Source of the DNA: an uncultured Chloroflexota bacterium | GTDB taxonomy: Bacteria > Chloroflexota > Anaerolineae > Anaerolineales > Anaerolineaceae | NCBI GenBank assembly: GCA_902786265.1 | Contig: CADACE010000024.1 | Location: forward strand, 1 to 64,000 | Reading direction: 5' to 3' | DNA: 64,000 nt | Shown: piece by piece, positions 44,235 through 52,899 of the stretch | Position numbering within the stretch: position 1 is the first letter of the stretch | How the letters are laid out: every line of letters starts with the position of its first letter | The notes under the pieces: model-generated | What the model saw: only the letters and a program-made list of their open reading frames with translations | What the model was told of the DNA's origin: nothing | Database searches by the model: none | Translations under genes and position numbers: made by a program

Positions 44235-46307
44235 ATGAAAAAAATGGATAAGGCATTGGAACAGGCAGAAGAACTCGTTTCCAAAATGACCATAGAAGAA
44301 GCAGCTTCCCAGCTGTATTATATCTCCCCGGCTGTTGAGCGCCTCGGGATACCGGCATATAACTGGTGGAATGAAGCCCTTCACGGCGTCGCCCGGGCAG
44401 GTACGGCGACCATGTTCCCGCAGGCAATTGCCATGGCGGCGATGTTCGACGATGAACAGCTCGGGAAAATGGCTCAGGTCACCGGAATCGAAGCCCGCGC
44501 CAAATACAACATACAGTCGAAATACAATGACCGCGATATTTATAAGGGCGTTACCATGTGGTCCCCGAACATCAACATCTTCCGTGACCCGCGCTGGGGA
44601 CGGGGACATGAGACCTACGGGGAAGATCCTTATCTGACCTCTCGTCTGGGAACCGCTTTCGTGAAAGGGCTGCAGGGAGACGGTGAGTATATGACTGCCG
44701 CCGCCTGTGCCAAGCACTTCGCCGTCCACAGCGGACCGGAAAACATCCGGCACAGTTTTGACGCCAAATGCAGCCTGAAAGACATGAACGAGACCTACCT
44801 GCCGGCTTTTCAGGCTCTGGTAGAAGATGCCAAAGTCGAAGGCGTGATGGGCTGCTATAACCGCATCAATGGGGAACCCGGCTGCGCGAGCGATACCCTG
44901 ATGGGCAAGCTGAAGGAATGGGGCTTTGACGGTTATTTCACCTCCGATGCCTGGGCAGTCCGGGATTTCTATCAGGGACATCATGTATGCGAAGATAAAG
45001 AACATGCCGCCGCTCTTGCCCTTTCCAAAGGCTGCGATACCAACTGCGGCGACACCTACCCCTGCCTGATGGACGCGTACCGCAAGGGACTTGTTACGGA
45101 AGAACAGATCCGCACGGCAGCGGTCCATCTGTTCCGCACCCGCTTCCGCCTCGGGCTGTTCGATGAAAATAACGGATTTGCCGATCTCGGACTGGATGAC
45201 ATCGCCACACCGGAACACCGTAAAATTTCTCTTGAATGCGCAGAAAAAGGCATGGTGCTGCTCAAAAACAACGGCATTTTGCCATTGGATAAATCCAAAT
45301 TAAAATCTGTCGCGGTCATCGGTCCCAACGCAAGTTCGCTGGATGCCCTGCGCGGTAATTATTACGGGACCTCCGCGGAACCGGTCACATTTCTGGACGG
45401 GATCCGCAAAGAGCTCGGCGATGAGGTAAAGATTTATTATTCCGAAGGCTGTCACCTGTTCAAAGACAGGGTGGAACACCTGGCTGAAGCCAACGACCGT
45501 ATTGCGGAAGCGATGGCCATGGTTCAGGCTGCCGACGTCACGATCCTCTGTCTTGGGCTGGATGCCAATATCGAAGGCGAAGAGGGCGATGAGGGCAACG
45601 CCTTCGCCGGCGGGGACAAGCTCTCACTCGAACTTCCCGTAAGCCAGCGCATCCTGCTGGAAAAGGTGCTCGCTGCCGGAAAACCGACAGTCCTGGTCCT
45701 TGCCGCGGGAAGCTCACTCAATCCGCACGCGGACCGGGCCGGAGCGATCCTGCAGGTCTGGTATCCCGGTGAATGCGGCGGTACTGCCCTTGCGAATATT
45801 TTGTTCGGGAAGGTCTCACCTTCCGGCAAGCTCCCGGTCACTTTCTACGAAAGCACAGACGCTCTTCCGGAATTTACCGACTACAGTATGGCAGGACGTA
45901 CCTACCGCTATCTGACCGGAAATGTGCTTTACCCCTTCGGTTTCGGGCTGACTTATTCAACTGTAAGCCTGAGTGATATGAAATTCGCGGATGGCAAAGT
46001 CAGCGTGACTGTCGCCAACACCGGCAGTGTTGATACCGATGAAGTGGTGCAGGTCTATGTTCGTGACCTGGAAAGCCCCTTTGAAGTGACGAATTACCGT
46101 CTCTGCGCTTTCCAACGGGTTTCCCTGAAAGCCGGATGCAGCGAACGGGTCAGCCTCCCGCTTGACAAAAATGCCTTCACCCTGGTCAATGAGGAAGGAA
46201 AACGCGTCCCCGGTTCCGGAAAGTACCGCCTCTGGGCAGGTGTCTCCCAGCCGGATGCACTGAGCGAATCCCTGAGCGGAACGCCTGCATTAAGCCTTCA
46301 GATCTGA
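44235..46307 (+). CDS. GH3 glycoside hydrolase, beta-xylosidase/beta-glucosidase type
   Basis: A 690-residue cytoplasmic enzyme without signal peptide. It has the GH3 N-terminal barrel (WSPNINIFRDPRWGRGHETY, KHFAVHSGPE), the nucleophile D238 in FTSDAWAV, the C-terminal domain (SVAVIGPNA, GEEGDEGN) and a fibronectin-III-like end. DPRWGRGHETYGEDP is most like plant-type beta-xylosidases. The ATG at 44235 follows AGGAAAG; an upstream ATG at 44160 lies before the -10 box and cannot be used. With the operator in front and xylA/xylB nearby, release of xylose from imported xylo-oligosaccharides is the likely role. Beta-glucosidase activity is possible. Confidence 0.9.
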   Translation: MKKMDKALEQAEELVSKMTIEEAASQLYYISPAVERLGIPAYNWWNEALHGVARAGTATMFPQAIAMAAMFDDEQLGKMAQVTGIEARAKYNIQSKYNDRDIYKGVTMWSPNINIFRDPRWGRGHETYGEDPYLTSRLGTAFVKGLQGDGEYMTAAACAKHFAVHSGPENIRHSFDAKCSLKDMNETYLPAFQALVEDAKVEGVMGCYNRINGEPGCASDTLMGKLKEWGFDGYFTSDAWAVRDFYQGHHVCEDKEHAAALALSKGCDTNCGDTYPCLMDAYRKGLVTEEQIRTAAVHLFRTRFRLGLFDENNGFADLGLDDIATPEHRKISLECAEKGMVLLKNNGILPLDKSKLKSVAVIGPNASSLDALRGNYYGTSAEPVTFLDGIRKELGDEVKIYYSEGCHLFKDRVEHLAEANDRIAEAMAMVQAADVTILCLGLDANIEGEEGDEGNAFAGGDKLSLELPVSQRILLEKVLAAGKPTVLVLAAGSSLNPHADRAGAILQVWYPGECGGTALANILFGKVSPSGKLPVTFYESTDALPEFTDYSMAGRTYRYLTGNVLYPFGFGLTYSTVSLSDMKFADGKVSVTVANTGSVDTDEVVQVYVRDLESPFEVTNYRLCAFQRVSLKAGCSERVSLPLDKNAFTLVNEEGKRVPGSGKYRLWAGVSQPDALSESLSGTPALSLQI

Positions 46308-46335
46308 GGAAAAAACTGATTCAATAAGTCTTTTG

Positions 46336-46383
46336 GACGGTTCTCTTCGACAGCATTCGGTATCGAAGAGAACCGTCTTTTTA
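46336..46383 (+). terminator. Terminator of the GH3 gene, built from an intergenic repeat
   Basis: GACGGTTCTCTTCGA (46336-46350) and TCGAAGAGAACCGTC (46362-46376) form a perfect 15-bp stem followed by TTTTTATT. The stem shares GGACGGTTCTCTTC with the inverted repeat at 42703, so a member of that family serves here as terminator. Confidence 0.9.
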
Positions 46384-46409
46384 TTCCGTCTTCACGGCAG
46401 GCTCATCAG

Positions 46410-47705
46410 CTAATAATAGACCTTCGCCGTGCCCTTTCCCCGGGCAAGCAGGTTCTTCTGCAGATGCATGCCTTCCTGAGCGATCTCAGAGAAATTCATT
46501 TTGAGGGTTCCGTCATATTTCAGGAATTCCCCCTCCACCATGGTATACCGGACATTCGCGCTGTTGGCGGCATACAGGATCGCTGAAACAGGATGATAAT
46601 ATGCCATGGTATCCGGAGTCCGCAGGTCCCAGATGATCAGGTCGGCAGCAGCGTTTTCTTCGATTTTTCCGCTTCCCGCGCCAAACACGGCATGACCGGC
46701 CATCAGTTTCTGCCAGATTTCGAGGAAAGGATAAAGGACCGCGTCATTCCGATTAAATTTCTCAAGCATGGCAAACAGCCGCGCCTGCTCCAGCGGATTT
46801 ACGGTTCCCGAGCTGGCCGCCCCGTCTGAACCAAAGCTGTACTGCAGCTGATCAGATAAATCAAAGAAGGGACCTCTGCCGGACGCGAGCCTCATATATG
46901 TCTTGGGACAAAAGGCAAACCAGGTGTTTTCGTTGATACAGGAAAGGTCCTCCTCCGTTATCCACAAGCCATGGGCAACAAGTACCGGTACATCAAAACC
47001 GCCCGCATCATATAAACATCGGAACGGCGTTTTTCCGGTGCGGTGCAAGGACTGCTCCACCTGCAATTCGGTTTCCGCAAGATGCAGATGGATCGGCAGA
47101 CGCATCTTTTTTGCCTCATCCACGATCTTCGCCAGTACGTTCTCCGGGCAGGTATAGTCCGAATGCGGACCGAAACGCAGGCTGATCCGCGAGGAATCCT
47201 CCTGATGGTCCCGTATGAATTCACTCACCTGCGCGAGCCTGTCCCGAAAATCGGGAGCAAGTCCGAATATGGTGGGAGCTATATCCATACGGATCCCGCT
47301 ATCCTTCGCTGCCCTCAGCACCTGCTCCTCCCCGAAATAGTGATCGGCCACCGCGGTCACGCCGTTATTGAGCATTTCCGCGATCCCCAGCAGCGTGCCG
47401 GTATAGATATCCTCATCGGTCATTTTGCTTTCGTAAGGCCAGATCATCTCATTAAACCAGACCTCCGGAGGGACATCTTCGGCGATTCCTTTGAAAATAT
47501 TCATGGCGGTATGGGCATGCAGGTTCACAAAACCGGGACTCACAAAATACGCCGAGCAGTCGATGATTTCTGAAGGCATCAATTCCGGCTGAGGTGTTCC
47601 CGAATCGCAGATCCTGGCGATATGCCCGCCATCGATATAAATGTCTTTGTGAAAAAGACATTCTCCGGTATGCGTAATGATCGCCGCGTTGTACAGTTTC
47701 TTCAT
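46410..47705 (-). CDS. Amidohydrolase, MTA/SAH deaminase-like
   Basis: A 431-residue metal-dependent hydrolase of the cytosine/guanine/S-adenosylhomocysteine deaminase group. PGFVNLHAHTAM carries H63 and H65; HLHLAET, VAHGLWI and FGSDGAASSG (metal Asp) complete the site, flanked by the beta-sandwich made by both termini. The ATG at 47705 follows GGAGG by 8 bases. It is a single-gene unit, convergent with the GH3 gene and divergent from the small membrane protein at 47932. It should deaminate a purine-type or related substrate in the cytoplasm; the exact substrate is open. Confidence 0.85.
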   Translation of the reverse strand: MKKLYNAAIITHTGECLFHKDIYIDGGHIARICDSGTPQPELMPSEIIDCSAYFVSPGFVNLHAHTAMNIFKGIAEDVPPEVWFNEMIWPYESKMTDEDIYTGTLLGIAEMLNNGVTAVADHYFGEEQVLRAAKDSGIRMDIAPTIFGLAPDFRDRLAQVSEFIRDHQEDSSRISLRFGPHSDYTCPENVLAKIVDEAKKMRLPIHLHLAETELQVEQSLHRTGKTPFRCLYDAGGFDVPVLVAHGLWITEEDLSCINENTWFAFCPKTYMRLASGRGPFFDLSDQLQYSFGSDGAASSGTVNPLEQARLFAMLEKFNRNDAVLYPFLEIWQKLMAGHAVFGAGSGKIEENAAADLIIWDLRTPDTMAYYHPVSAILYAANSANVRYTMVEGEFLKYDGTLKMNFSEIAQEGMHLQKNLLARGKGTAKVYY

Positions 47706-47931
47706 AATTGACGCCTCCATTCCTGAACTTTATATCCCGCGCGGTACCCGGGACAATGGTTATCCGGTGCACCGTCCCATATACTTTGCTTTTTGGAGTA
47801 TATCACGATTTTGCCGTTGTGTTTTTGTTCCTCCTGCGCAATTCTCGGAAAGTTCCGAAGGAAAAATCATTTTTTTCCGGCAAAGGTGGTATGATGAATA
47901 AGAATTTTTACGAAAAAAAGGAAGGTCCGGT

Positions 47932-48447
47932 ATGAAAACAAAGCTTCAGAATTTCTGGTATTACTATAAGATCCCCACGATCATTGTTCTGATCCTTTTT
48001 GCAGTCGGACTGTACTTTTACTCAACTACGCGTCACACGGTGGAAAGCGACTATCATGCCGCGATCGTCTCTCCGCAAAGCCGCTCCGGTGAACAGCTTG
48101 GGCGGATCCTAAGGGCACTGGAAGGGATCGGTCAGGATCAGAACGGTGACGGTGCGGTTGTGGTTGAGCTCCGTGTTTTCCGTTTCGCGATCGGAGAAGA
48201 CGGGCAGGGTATGAATGAGGCTGCGGCGCTGGACGCGGACCTGGTCGGGAACCTAAGCGGGCTGTTTTTCGTGGAAGATCCGGTAAAATTTGAACAGTCG
48301 ACAAACGGCATCGGCAAAGCCGCCGAAGCCATACCGGTCAGCGAAATTCCCCCGCTCACAGGCTGCGGGATCGATGACCTCTATCTGCTCGTCAGAACAG
48401 GCGCGGATCAAAAATACTTTGAACTGCTGTCAGCTATAATAAATTGA
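47932..48447 (+). CDS. Small membrane-anchored hypothetical protein
   Basis: A 171-residue protein with one N-terminal membrane helix (about 14-32) after FWYYYKIPT, and an extracytoplasmic domain of about 135 residues. The layout, including the aromatic stretch before the helix, resembles the protein at 26772 next to YesL, so the two may belong to one uncharacterised family. AAGGAAGG precedes the ATG. It stands alone between the amidohydrolase and the AlbA_2 regulator. No function can be assigned. Confidence 0.65.
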   Translation: MKTKLQNFWYYYKIPTIIVLILFAVGLYFYSTTRHTVESDYHAAIVSPQSRSGEQLGRILRALEGIGQDQNGDGAVVVELRVFRFAIGEDGQGMNEAAALDADLVGNLSGLFFVEDPVKFEQSTNGIGKAAEAIPVSEIPPLTGCGIDDLYLLVRTGADQKYFELLSAIIN

Positions 48448-48483
48448 AAAGCGGCAACAGTTACGCCCCGGCGGAATTCCGGC

Positions 48484-48616
48484 ATTTGATAAAATACGAA
48501 AATATCAAATTTAAATCAAATATATTTTGACATTTTGTTTAAATTCCCGCAAAATATAAAATTTAGGTTAAATTTTTATTTGACAAATTGAACTATTTCC
48601 TGTAAAATATCAAATT
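48484..48616 (+). promoter_or_regulatory. AT-rich control region of the AlbA_2 gene with repeated sites
   Basis: ATTTGATA (48484-48491) and TATCAAAT (48503-48510) are an 8-bp perfect inverted repeat. AAAATATCAAATT occurs exactly at 48499-48511 and again at 48604-48616, 105 bases apart. The promoter is TTGACA (48580-48585), 17 bases, TAAAAT (48603-48608), so the second copy overlaps the -10 box. This suggests autoregulation. A weaker TTGACA element lies near 48526. Confidence 0.6.
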
Positions 48617-48633
48617 AACAAAGGAAATATAAA

Positions 48634-50085
48634 ATGACAAGTGAAGAATTACTTGATAAACTCAAAGAAATTCAAAAAATGAAATGTGAAACGCAAACCC
48701 TGGAGATCAAGGCAGCGGCAAAAGGATGTCCGCAGCGTCTGTATGATACGCTATCCAGCTTTTCCAACCAGGATGAAGGCGGCATAATTATTTTCGGTGT
48801 AGATGAAGATAATAATTACAATGAATGCGGTGTTTATGATCCTCAGGATATTCAAAAAAAAATCAATGACCAGTGTTTACAAATGGAGCCGGTAGTCAGG
48901 CCGCTGTTAACAGTTGCGGAGAAAAACGGGAAGTTCTTCGTATCCGCTGAAATTCCCGGGAAAGATATCACAGACCGGCCTTGTTATTACCTTGGGAAAG
49001 GCAGGGTGAGAGGGTCTCATATCCGGGTAGGTGACAGTGATGAAGTGATGACGGAATATGAAATTTACAGCTATGAAGCCTTCCGCAGAAAATATCAGGA
49101 TGATATCCGAATTGTTCAGAGGGCAGCATTTGATATACTGGATCAAAAGCTCCTTAGCGAGTATATTCATAACCTGAAGGAGAAAAAGCCGAATCTGAGC
49201 GCTCTTGATGACAGCACCATATATGAACTCATGAGTGTTTTCAGAGAAGGCCATCCCACACTCAGCGCTGTTATGCTTTTCTGTCATTATCCGCAGGTAT
49301 TCTTTCCTCAATACTGTATTACCGCCATTGCTTTACCGGGAAATGAAATCGGAGAGATTGGCCCGGACGGGGAAAGATTTCTGGATAATCAGCGGATCGA
49401 AGGCAGTATCCCGGAAATGCTGGAACAGGCAATTACATTCGTCCGAAAAAACATACGGAATAAAACAATAATTAATCCGCTTTCCGGAAAGCGGGAAGAC
49501 AGACTGGATTATCCGGTCACCGCAATTAGGGAAGCCGTTATAAACGCGCTGGTTCATCGGGATTACAGTATCCATACAGAGGAAATGCCGATTCAGCTTT
49601 TGGTTTTTCCCGACAGGATCGAGATAAAGAATCCGGGCGGTATCTATGGACGAATACAGGCAGATCAACTCGGTAAAATGCAGCCGGACACACGGAACCC
49701 CGTGCTTGTTACAGCTTTGGAAGTTATGAATATTACGGAAAACCGTTATTCCGGTATCCCGACGATTCGCAGAGTAATGAGGGAGTATAGCTTACCGGAA
49801 CCGGTTTTTGCAGATCAGCGCGGAACGTTCGTTGTAACTTTGTATAATTCCGCTCCCAAAATGGTTCCGGATTTGCATACCGCATTAACAGAGAAGGAAT
49901 TAAAACTGCTTCAATTCCTTACCGTACCTCGGACCCGGCAGGAAATCGCTGATTTTCTTGGGATAAATTCCGTCGCCTATGCTATCCAAACGTATATCAG
50001 CCCGTTGATTGAAAAAGGATACATTCGGATGAGCATCCCTGATAAACCCAAAAGCCACAACCAGCATTTCATGACTGTTGATTAA
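48634..50085 (+). CDS. AlbA_2 (Schlafen-like) domain ATP-binding regulator
   Basis: A 483-residue protein. Residues about 15-150 form the AlbA_2/SLFN nucleic-acid-binding domain (LEIKAAAKG, FSNQDEGGIIIFGVDED). Residues about 290-400 form a GHKL-type ATP-binding part (REAVINALVHRDYSIH, IEIKNPGGIYG), and the last 70 residues look like a winged helix. This is the architecture of the putative transcriptional regulators often annotated as ATP-dependent DNA helicase RecG-related. The gene and its promoter are more AT-rich than the neighbours, hinting at transfer. AAAGGAAAT precedes the ATG. Its targets are unknown, apart from probable self-control. Confidence 0.8.
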   Translation: MTSEELLDKLKEIQKMKCETQTLEIKAAAKGCPQRLYDTLSSFSNQDEGGIIIFGVDEDNNYNECGVYDPQDIQKKINDQCLQMEPVVRPLLTVAEKNGKFFVSAEIPGKDITDRPCYYLGKGRVRGSHIRVGDSDEVMTEYEIYSYEAFRRKYQDDIRIVQRAAFDILDQKLLSEYIHNLKEKKPNLSALDDSTIYELMSVFREGHPTLSAVMLFCHYPQVFFPQYCITAIALPGNEIGEIGPDGERFLDNQRIEGSIPEMLEQAITFVRKNIRNKTIINPLSGKREDRLDYPVTAIREAVINALVHRDYSIHTEEMPIQLLVFPDRIEIKNPGGIYGRIQADQLGKMQPDTRNPVLVTALEVMNITENRYSGIPTIRRVMREYSLPEPVFADQRGTFVVTLYNSAPKMVPDLHTALTEKELKLLQFLTVPRTRQEIADFLGINSVAYAIQTYISPLIEKGYIRMSIPDKPKSHNQHFMTVD

Positions 50086-50257
50086 AACCCGGAGGCAAAG
50101 GCCGGCAGGAAAAAAAGGAACGGGGTCGTTTTTATCGATGATCCGGCACTGAAAACAGCAGAAAATGGGATTCAGAATTTTTCGGGAAGACGATTACGAA
50201 GCACTCTTCGATTTTAGTTCCTTATCTTTTTATCTTTGAATCCTGATTCCTGAATTC

Positions 50258-50908
50258 TCATTCTTCTTCGATCTCTTCCGGTTCTTTCGGATCAAAACGG
50301 TCAAAGATACCTCTGAGGATCATGCTGTTGCAGAAAGCCGGGAGCGAAATGCCGAACATAATAAAGAGAGAACTCGCGTATGCGATAAAGCTTTGCGGCA
50401 GGTACAGGATCAGCAGGACGGGAATTGCCAGGATGATCCACATCAGGATCGTTTTCACGGGTGAAACAAAGGCCAGAAGGAAAGCATTTTTGATCTGATC
50501 CTTCACAGGTTTTTCATAGCGTGCCTGCAGCGCGAACACATAACATACATAAGTCAGCCAGATCGCTGCGATCAGACCCGTGACGATACAGAACACGATT
50601 TTCGCGGTTCCCTCGAGGGAAAAAGCGTACATTCCGTCGACGATGATGACAATAGCTGCAAATACCGCGATCGAGCCAAGGATCATCCCCTGGAAAAAGT
50701 TTTTCTTAAACGCGGCAAAAAACATCCGGATCGTCTCAACCGGCTCATCCCGGGCGACTTTCAGCGATACCGTATAGAGTCCGCACAAAGCCGGGCCGAT
50801 GGTAATGACAGGAAGGGAGCAGAAAAATGTCAAAAAATTGAGGAGAAGCAGATCTGCCATCCCTCTCATAAACCGTCCGAATGAAGTTTTCAGTTTGTCG
50901 CGATCCAT
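50258..50908 (-). CDS. YesL family (DUF624) membrane protein
   Basis: A 216-residue protein with five or six helices and the DUF624 start LLLLNFLTFFCSLPVITIGPALCGLY, followed by FFAAFKKNFFQG. It ends in an acidic tail (PKEPEEIEEE). It is the last gene of the second CUT1 operon, behind a terminator-like hairpin (50920-50953), so its expression depends on read-through. Together with the YesL at 27537 both CUT1 systems in the window have such a companion. Confidence 0.85.
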   Translation of the reverse strand: MDRDKLKTSFGRFMRGMADLLLLNFLTFFCSLPVITIGPALCGLYTVSLKVARDEPVETIRMFFAAFKKNFFQGMILGSIAVFAAIVIIVDGMYAFSLEGTAKIVFCIVTGLIAAIWLTYVCYVFALQARYEKPVKDQIKNAFLLAFVSPVKTILMWIILAIPVLLILYLPQSFIAYASSLFIMFGISLPAFCNSMILRGIFDRFDPKEPEEIEEE

Positions 50909-50919
50909 ATCTGTTCCTG

Positions 50920-50953
50920 AAAAAAAGATGAGAGGACCAAATGCCTCTCATCT
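50920..50953 (-). terminator. Terminator between the MalG-type permease and YesL genes
   Basis: AGATGAGAGG and CCTCTCATCT form a perfect 10-bp stem, followed on the minus strand by T6 (50925-50920). Confidence 0.85.
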
Positions 50954-50987
50954 ATTTTATTATAAAAACGCTGAATAAGGAATAAAT

Positions 50988-51839
50988 TTATCCCTTTACG
51001 CTTCCCAGCGCGACACCGGCGATGATGTATCGGCTGAGTGAGAAGTAGATTATGAACAGCGGCAGAACAGACAGTGTCAGGCCAAGGTATACAGCACCGT
51101 ATTCCACCTTGTAGATATCACCTTTCAGCTGGGATACCATCATCGGCATCGTGTAAAGGTCATTCCTGGTGAGCAGGATACTCGGCATGAACAGTTGGTT
51201 CCAGGTGCCGACAAAGCTGAAAATTGCCTGGGTCGCCATAGCCGGTTTCATGATCGGCAGGGCGATCTCGTTAAAGGTCTTGAACTCGCCGGAGCCGTCG
51301 ATTCGGGCCGAATCCAGCAGCTCCATCGGGAAGCTTGCCAGCATATACTGCCGCATGAAGAACACCGTGCCCGGTGCCGCGATGGCAGGGATGATCAGAG
51401 CCAGATAGTTGTTCGTCAAACCAATCTTCCACATGAACTGGTAGAAACCGATGGCGGTGATCGTTCCCGGGATCATCATAACAGCCAGAATAAACCCAAA
51501 GAATGGCTTCTTCAGCTTCCATTCATAGGCGACAATTGCCCAGGCAGTCAGCGTGGAGAAATAGATCGTTAAAGCTGTACAACCGACAGCGATGATCACG
51601 GAGTTGATAAAACCGCGGTACGGGTTGAAGGTCTTACCGGTGAGGACGTTCCAGTTGTTTGACAGGTGACTCGAAGGGATCAGTGAAACCGCATGATCCT
51701 GGATCTCCTGGGTACTCCGGGTGGAGTTGACGACCATCACAAAAAAAGGAAACAGGCTCAGGATCGCCAAAATAATCAGGACGACATAAATGACCGCTTT
51801 GTAAACGGGATTCCCGCTTCTTTTTTCAAGACTGTTCAT
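50988..51839 (-). CDS. Sugar ABC transporter permease, MalG type (second CUT1 operon)
   Basis: A 283-residue permease with six helices. The EAA-loop region is degenerate (ELLDSARIDGSGEFKTFNEI then ALPIMKPA). The ATG overlaps the preceding gene's stop by one base (TAATG) and is preceded by AAAGGAGG inside that gene, a coupled arrangement. It partners the MalF-type permease at 51839 and the binding protein at 52900. Operator sites upstream of the operon place it in the LacI regulon, so xylo-oligosaccharides or other hemicellulose fragments are the probable cargo. Confidence 0.9.
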   Translation of the reverse strand: MNSLEKRSGNPVYKAVIYVVLIILAILSLFPFFVMVVNSTRSTQEIQDHAVSLIPSSHLSNNWNVLTGKTFNPYRGFINSVIIAVGCTALTIYFSTLTAWAIVAYEWKLKKPFFGFILAVMMIPGTITAIGFYQFMWKIGLTNNYLALIIPAIAAPGTVFFMRQYMLASFPMELLDSARIDGSGEFKTFNEIALPIMKPAMATQAIFSFVGTWNQLFMPSILLTRNDLYTMPMMVSQLKGDIYKVEYGAVYLGLTLSVLPLFIIYFSLSRYIIAGVALGSVKG

Positions 51840-52759
51840 TATGACCTCCTTTCATTTCTATCGCGCATCAGATAGAAGACAACGATTGAAAGGGCAGCGA
51901 TGATCACAAACATGATCATACTGGCTGCGGCAGCCCGGTTGTACATATAACTGCCTGAAAATGCCTGGTTATATATGAAGACATTGGCCGTTAAGGTCGA
52001 GTTGTTCGGATTGCCGTTGTTGAACATCCGGGACATATCGTACATGTTCAAACCACCGATCATGGAGGTAATCAGGGTGTAGGTAAGGATCGTGCGGATG
52101 TTCGGGATCGTGATCTGCCAGAAAACCTGCCGGTCATTGGCGCCGTCAATTTCCGCCGCTTCAAAGATCTCCGGATTGATACCCAGCACGCCGGAAATCA
52201 GAATAATCATCGTGTAACCGTACCACATCCAGAATTGGATGAAGGCGATGATCCATCGGGCAGCAGTAGCATTGTTGGTAAAATAATACGGCTCGCTTCG
52301 CAGTCCCCACGAGACCAGAAGGTCATTGACCGGTCCTTTCGGGTAGCCGAACAGTGTGTTGAACAGGATCGCGACGGAAGCAGCCGTGATGATGTTCGGC
52401 ATATAGAAGACGACCTTGAAAAAGCCCTGTCCCTTGATCTGGTTCCGCTTGCTGGTGAACCAGGCGGTAAGCAGGAGCGCCAGCAGGATCTGAGGAATAA
52501 AGTTCATAACCCAGATCAAAACAGTGTTGCTCAAAGAGGTTTTGAAGGTGTTGTTATTCAGAATGGTCCGGAAATTTCTCCAGATATCTTCGGTGAAAAT
52601 ATGCCAGTTGCTGTTCCCGAGCCCTTTGCAGTCGGTAAACCCGAGGATCGCTGTATAAATTGTCGGATAGAGGTGAAAGATCGCATAAATGATGACAAAC
52701 GGCAGGCTGAAGAGATAACCATACTTTGCGTAACTGATTTTACTGCTCTTTTTACTCAT
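51839..52759 (-). CDS. Sugar ABC transporter permease, MalF type (second CUT1 operon)
   Basis: A 306-residue permease with six helices and the EAA loop EAAEIDGANDRQVFWQITIP. The ATG at 52759 follows AAAGGAGAG; the frame continues open to 52885, but that part covers a terminator and is not coding. The MalG partner begins in its stop codon. No ATPase is encoded in the operon, so the MsmK-type protein at 18523 may serve here too. Confidence 0.9.
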   Translation of the reverse strand: MSKKSSKISYAKYGYLFSLPFVIIYAIFHLYPTIYTAILGFTDCKGLGNSNWHIFTEDIWRNFRTILNNNTFKTSLSNTVLIWVMNFIPQILLALLLTAWFTSKRNQIKGQGFFKVVFYMPNIITAASVAILFNTLFGYPKGPVNDLLVSWGLRSEPYYFTNNATAARWIIAFIQFWMWYGYTMIILISGVLGINPEIFEAAEIDGANDRQVFWQITIPNIRTILTYTLITSMIGGLNMYDMSRMFNNGNPNNSTLTANVFIYNQAFSGSYMYNRAAAASMIMFVIIAALSIVVFYLMRDRNERRS

Positions 52760-52851
52760 ATGCTTTGTTCTCTCCTTTCTCTTATTGTTGTTCAGGACAG
52801 GCGCAGTGCGCTCCCGCTGCGGAAAACAACAAAGCGACTCCGTCTGTCCTG

Positions 52852-52883
52852 AAAAAAAAGGGGAGGGATGGATCTCCCTCCCC
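52852..52883 (-). terminator. Strong terminator after the second CUT1 binding-protein gene
   Basis: GGGGAGGGA and TCCCTCCCC form a perfect stem followed on the minus strand by eight T (52859-52852). A second, looser hairpin (TTCAGGACAG with CTGTCCTGAA) follows. Permease transcription must come from read-through, so the binding protein should be in large excess. Confidence 0.9.
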
Positions 52884-52899
52884 ATAATCTGATCAGGAA

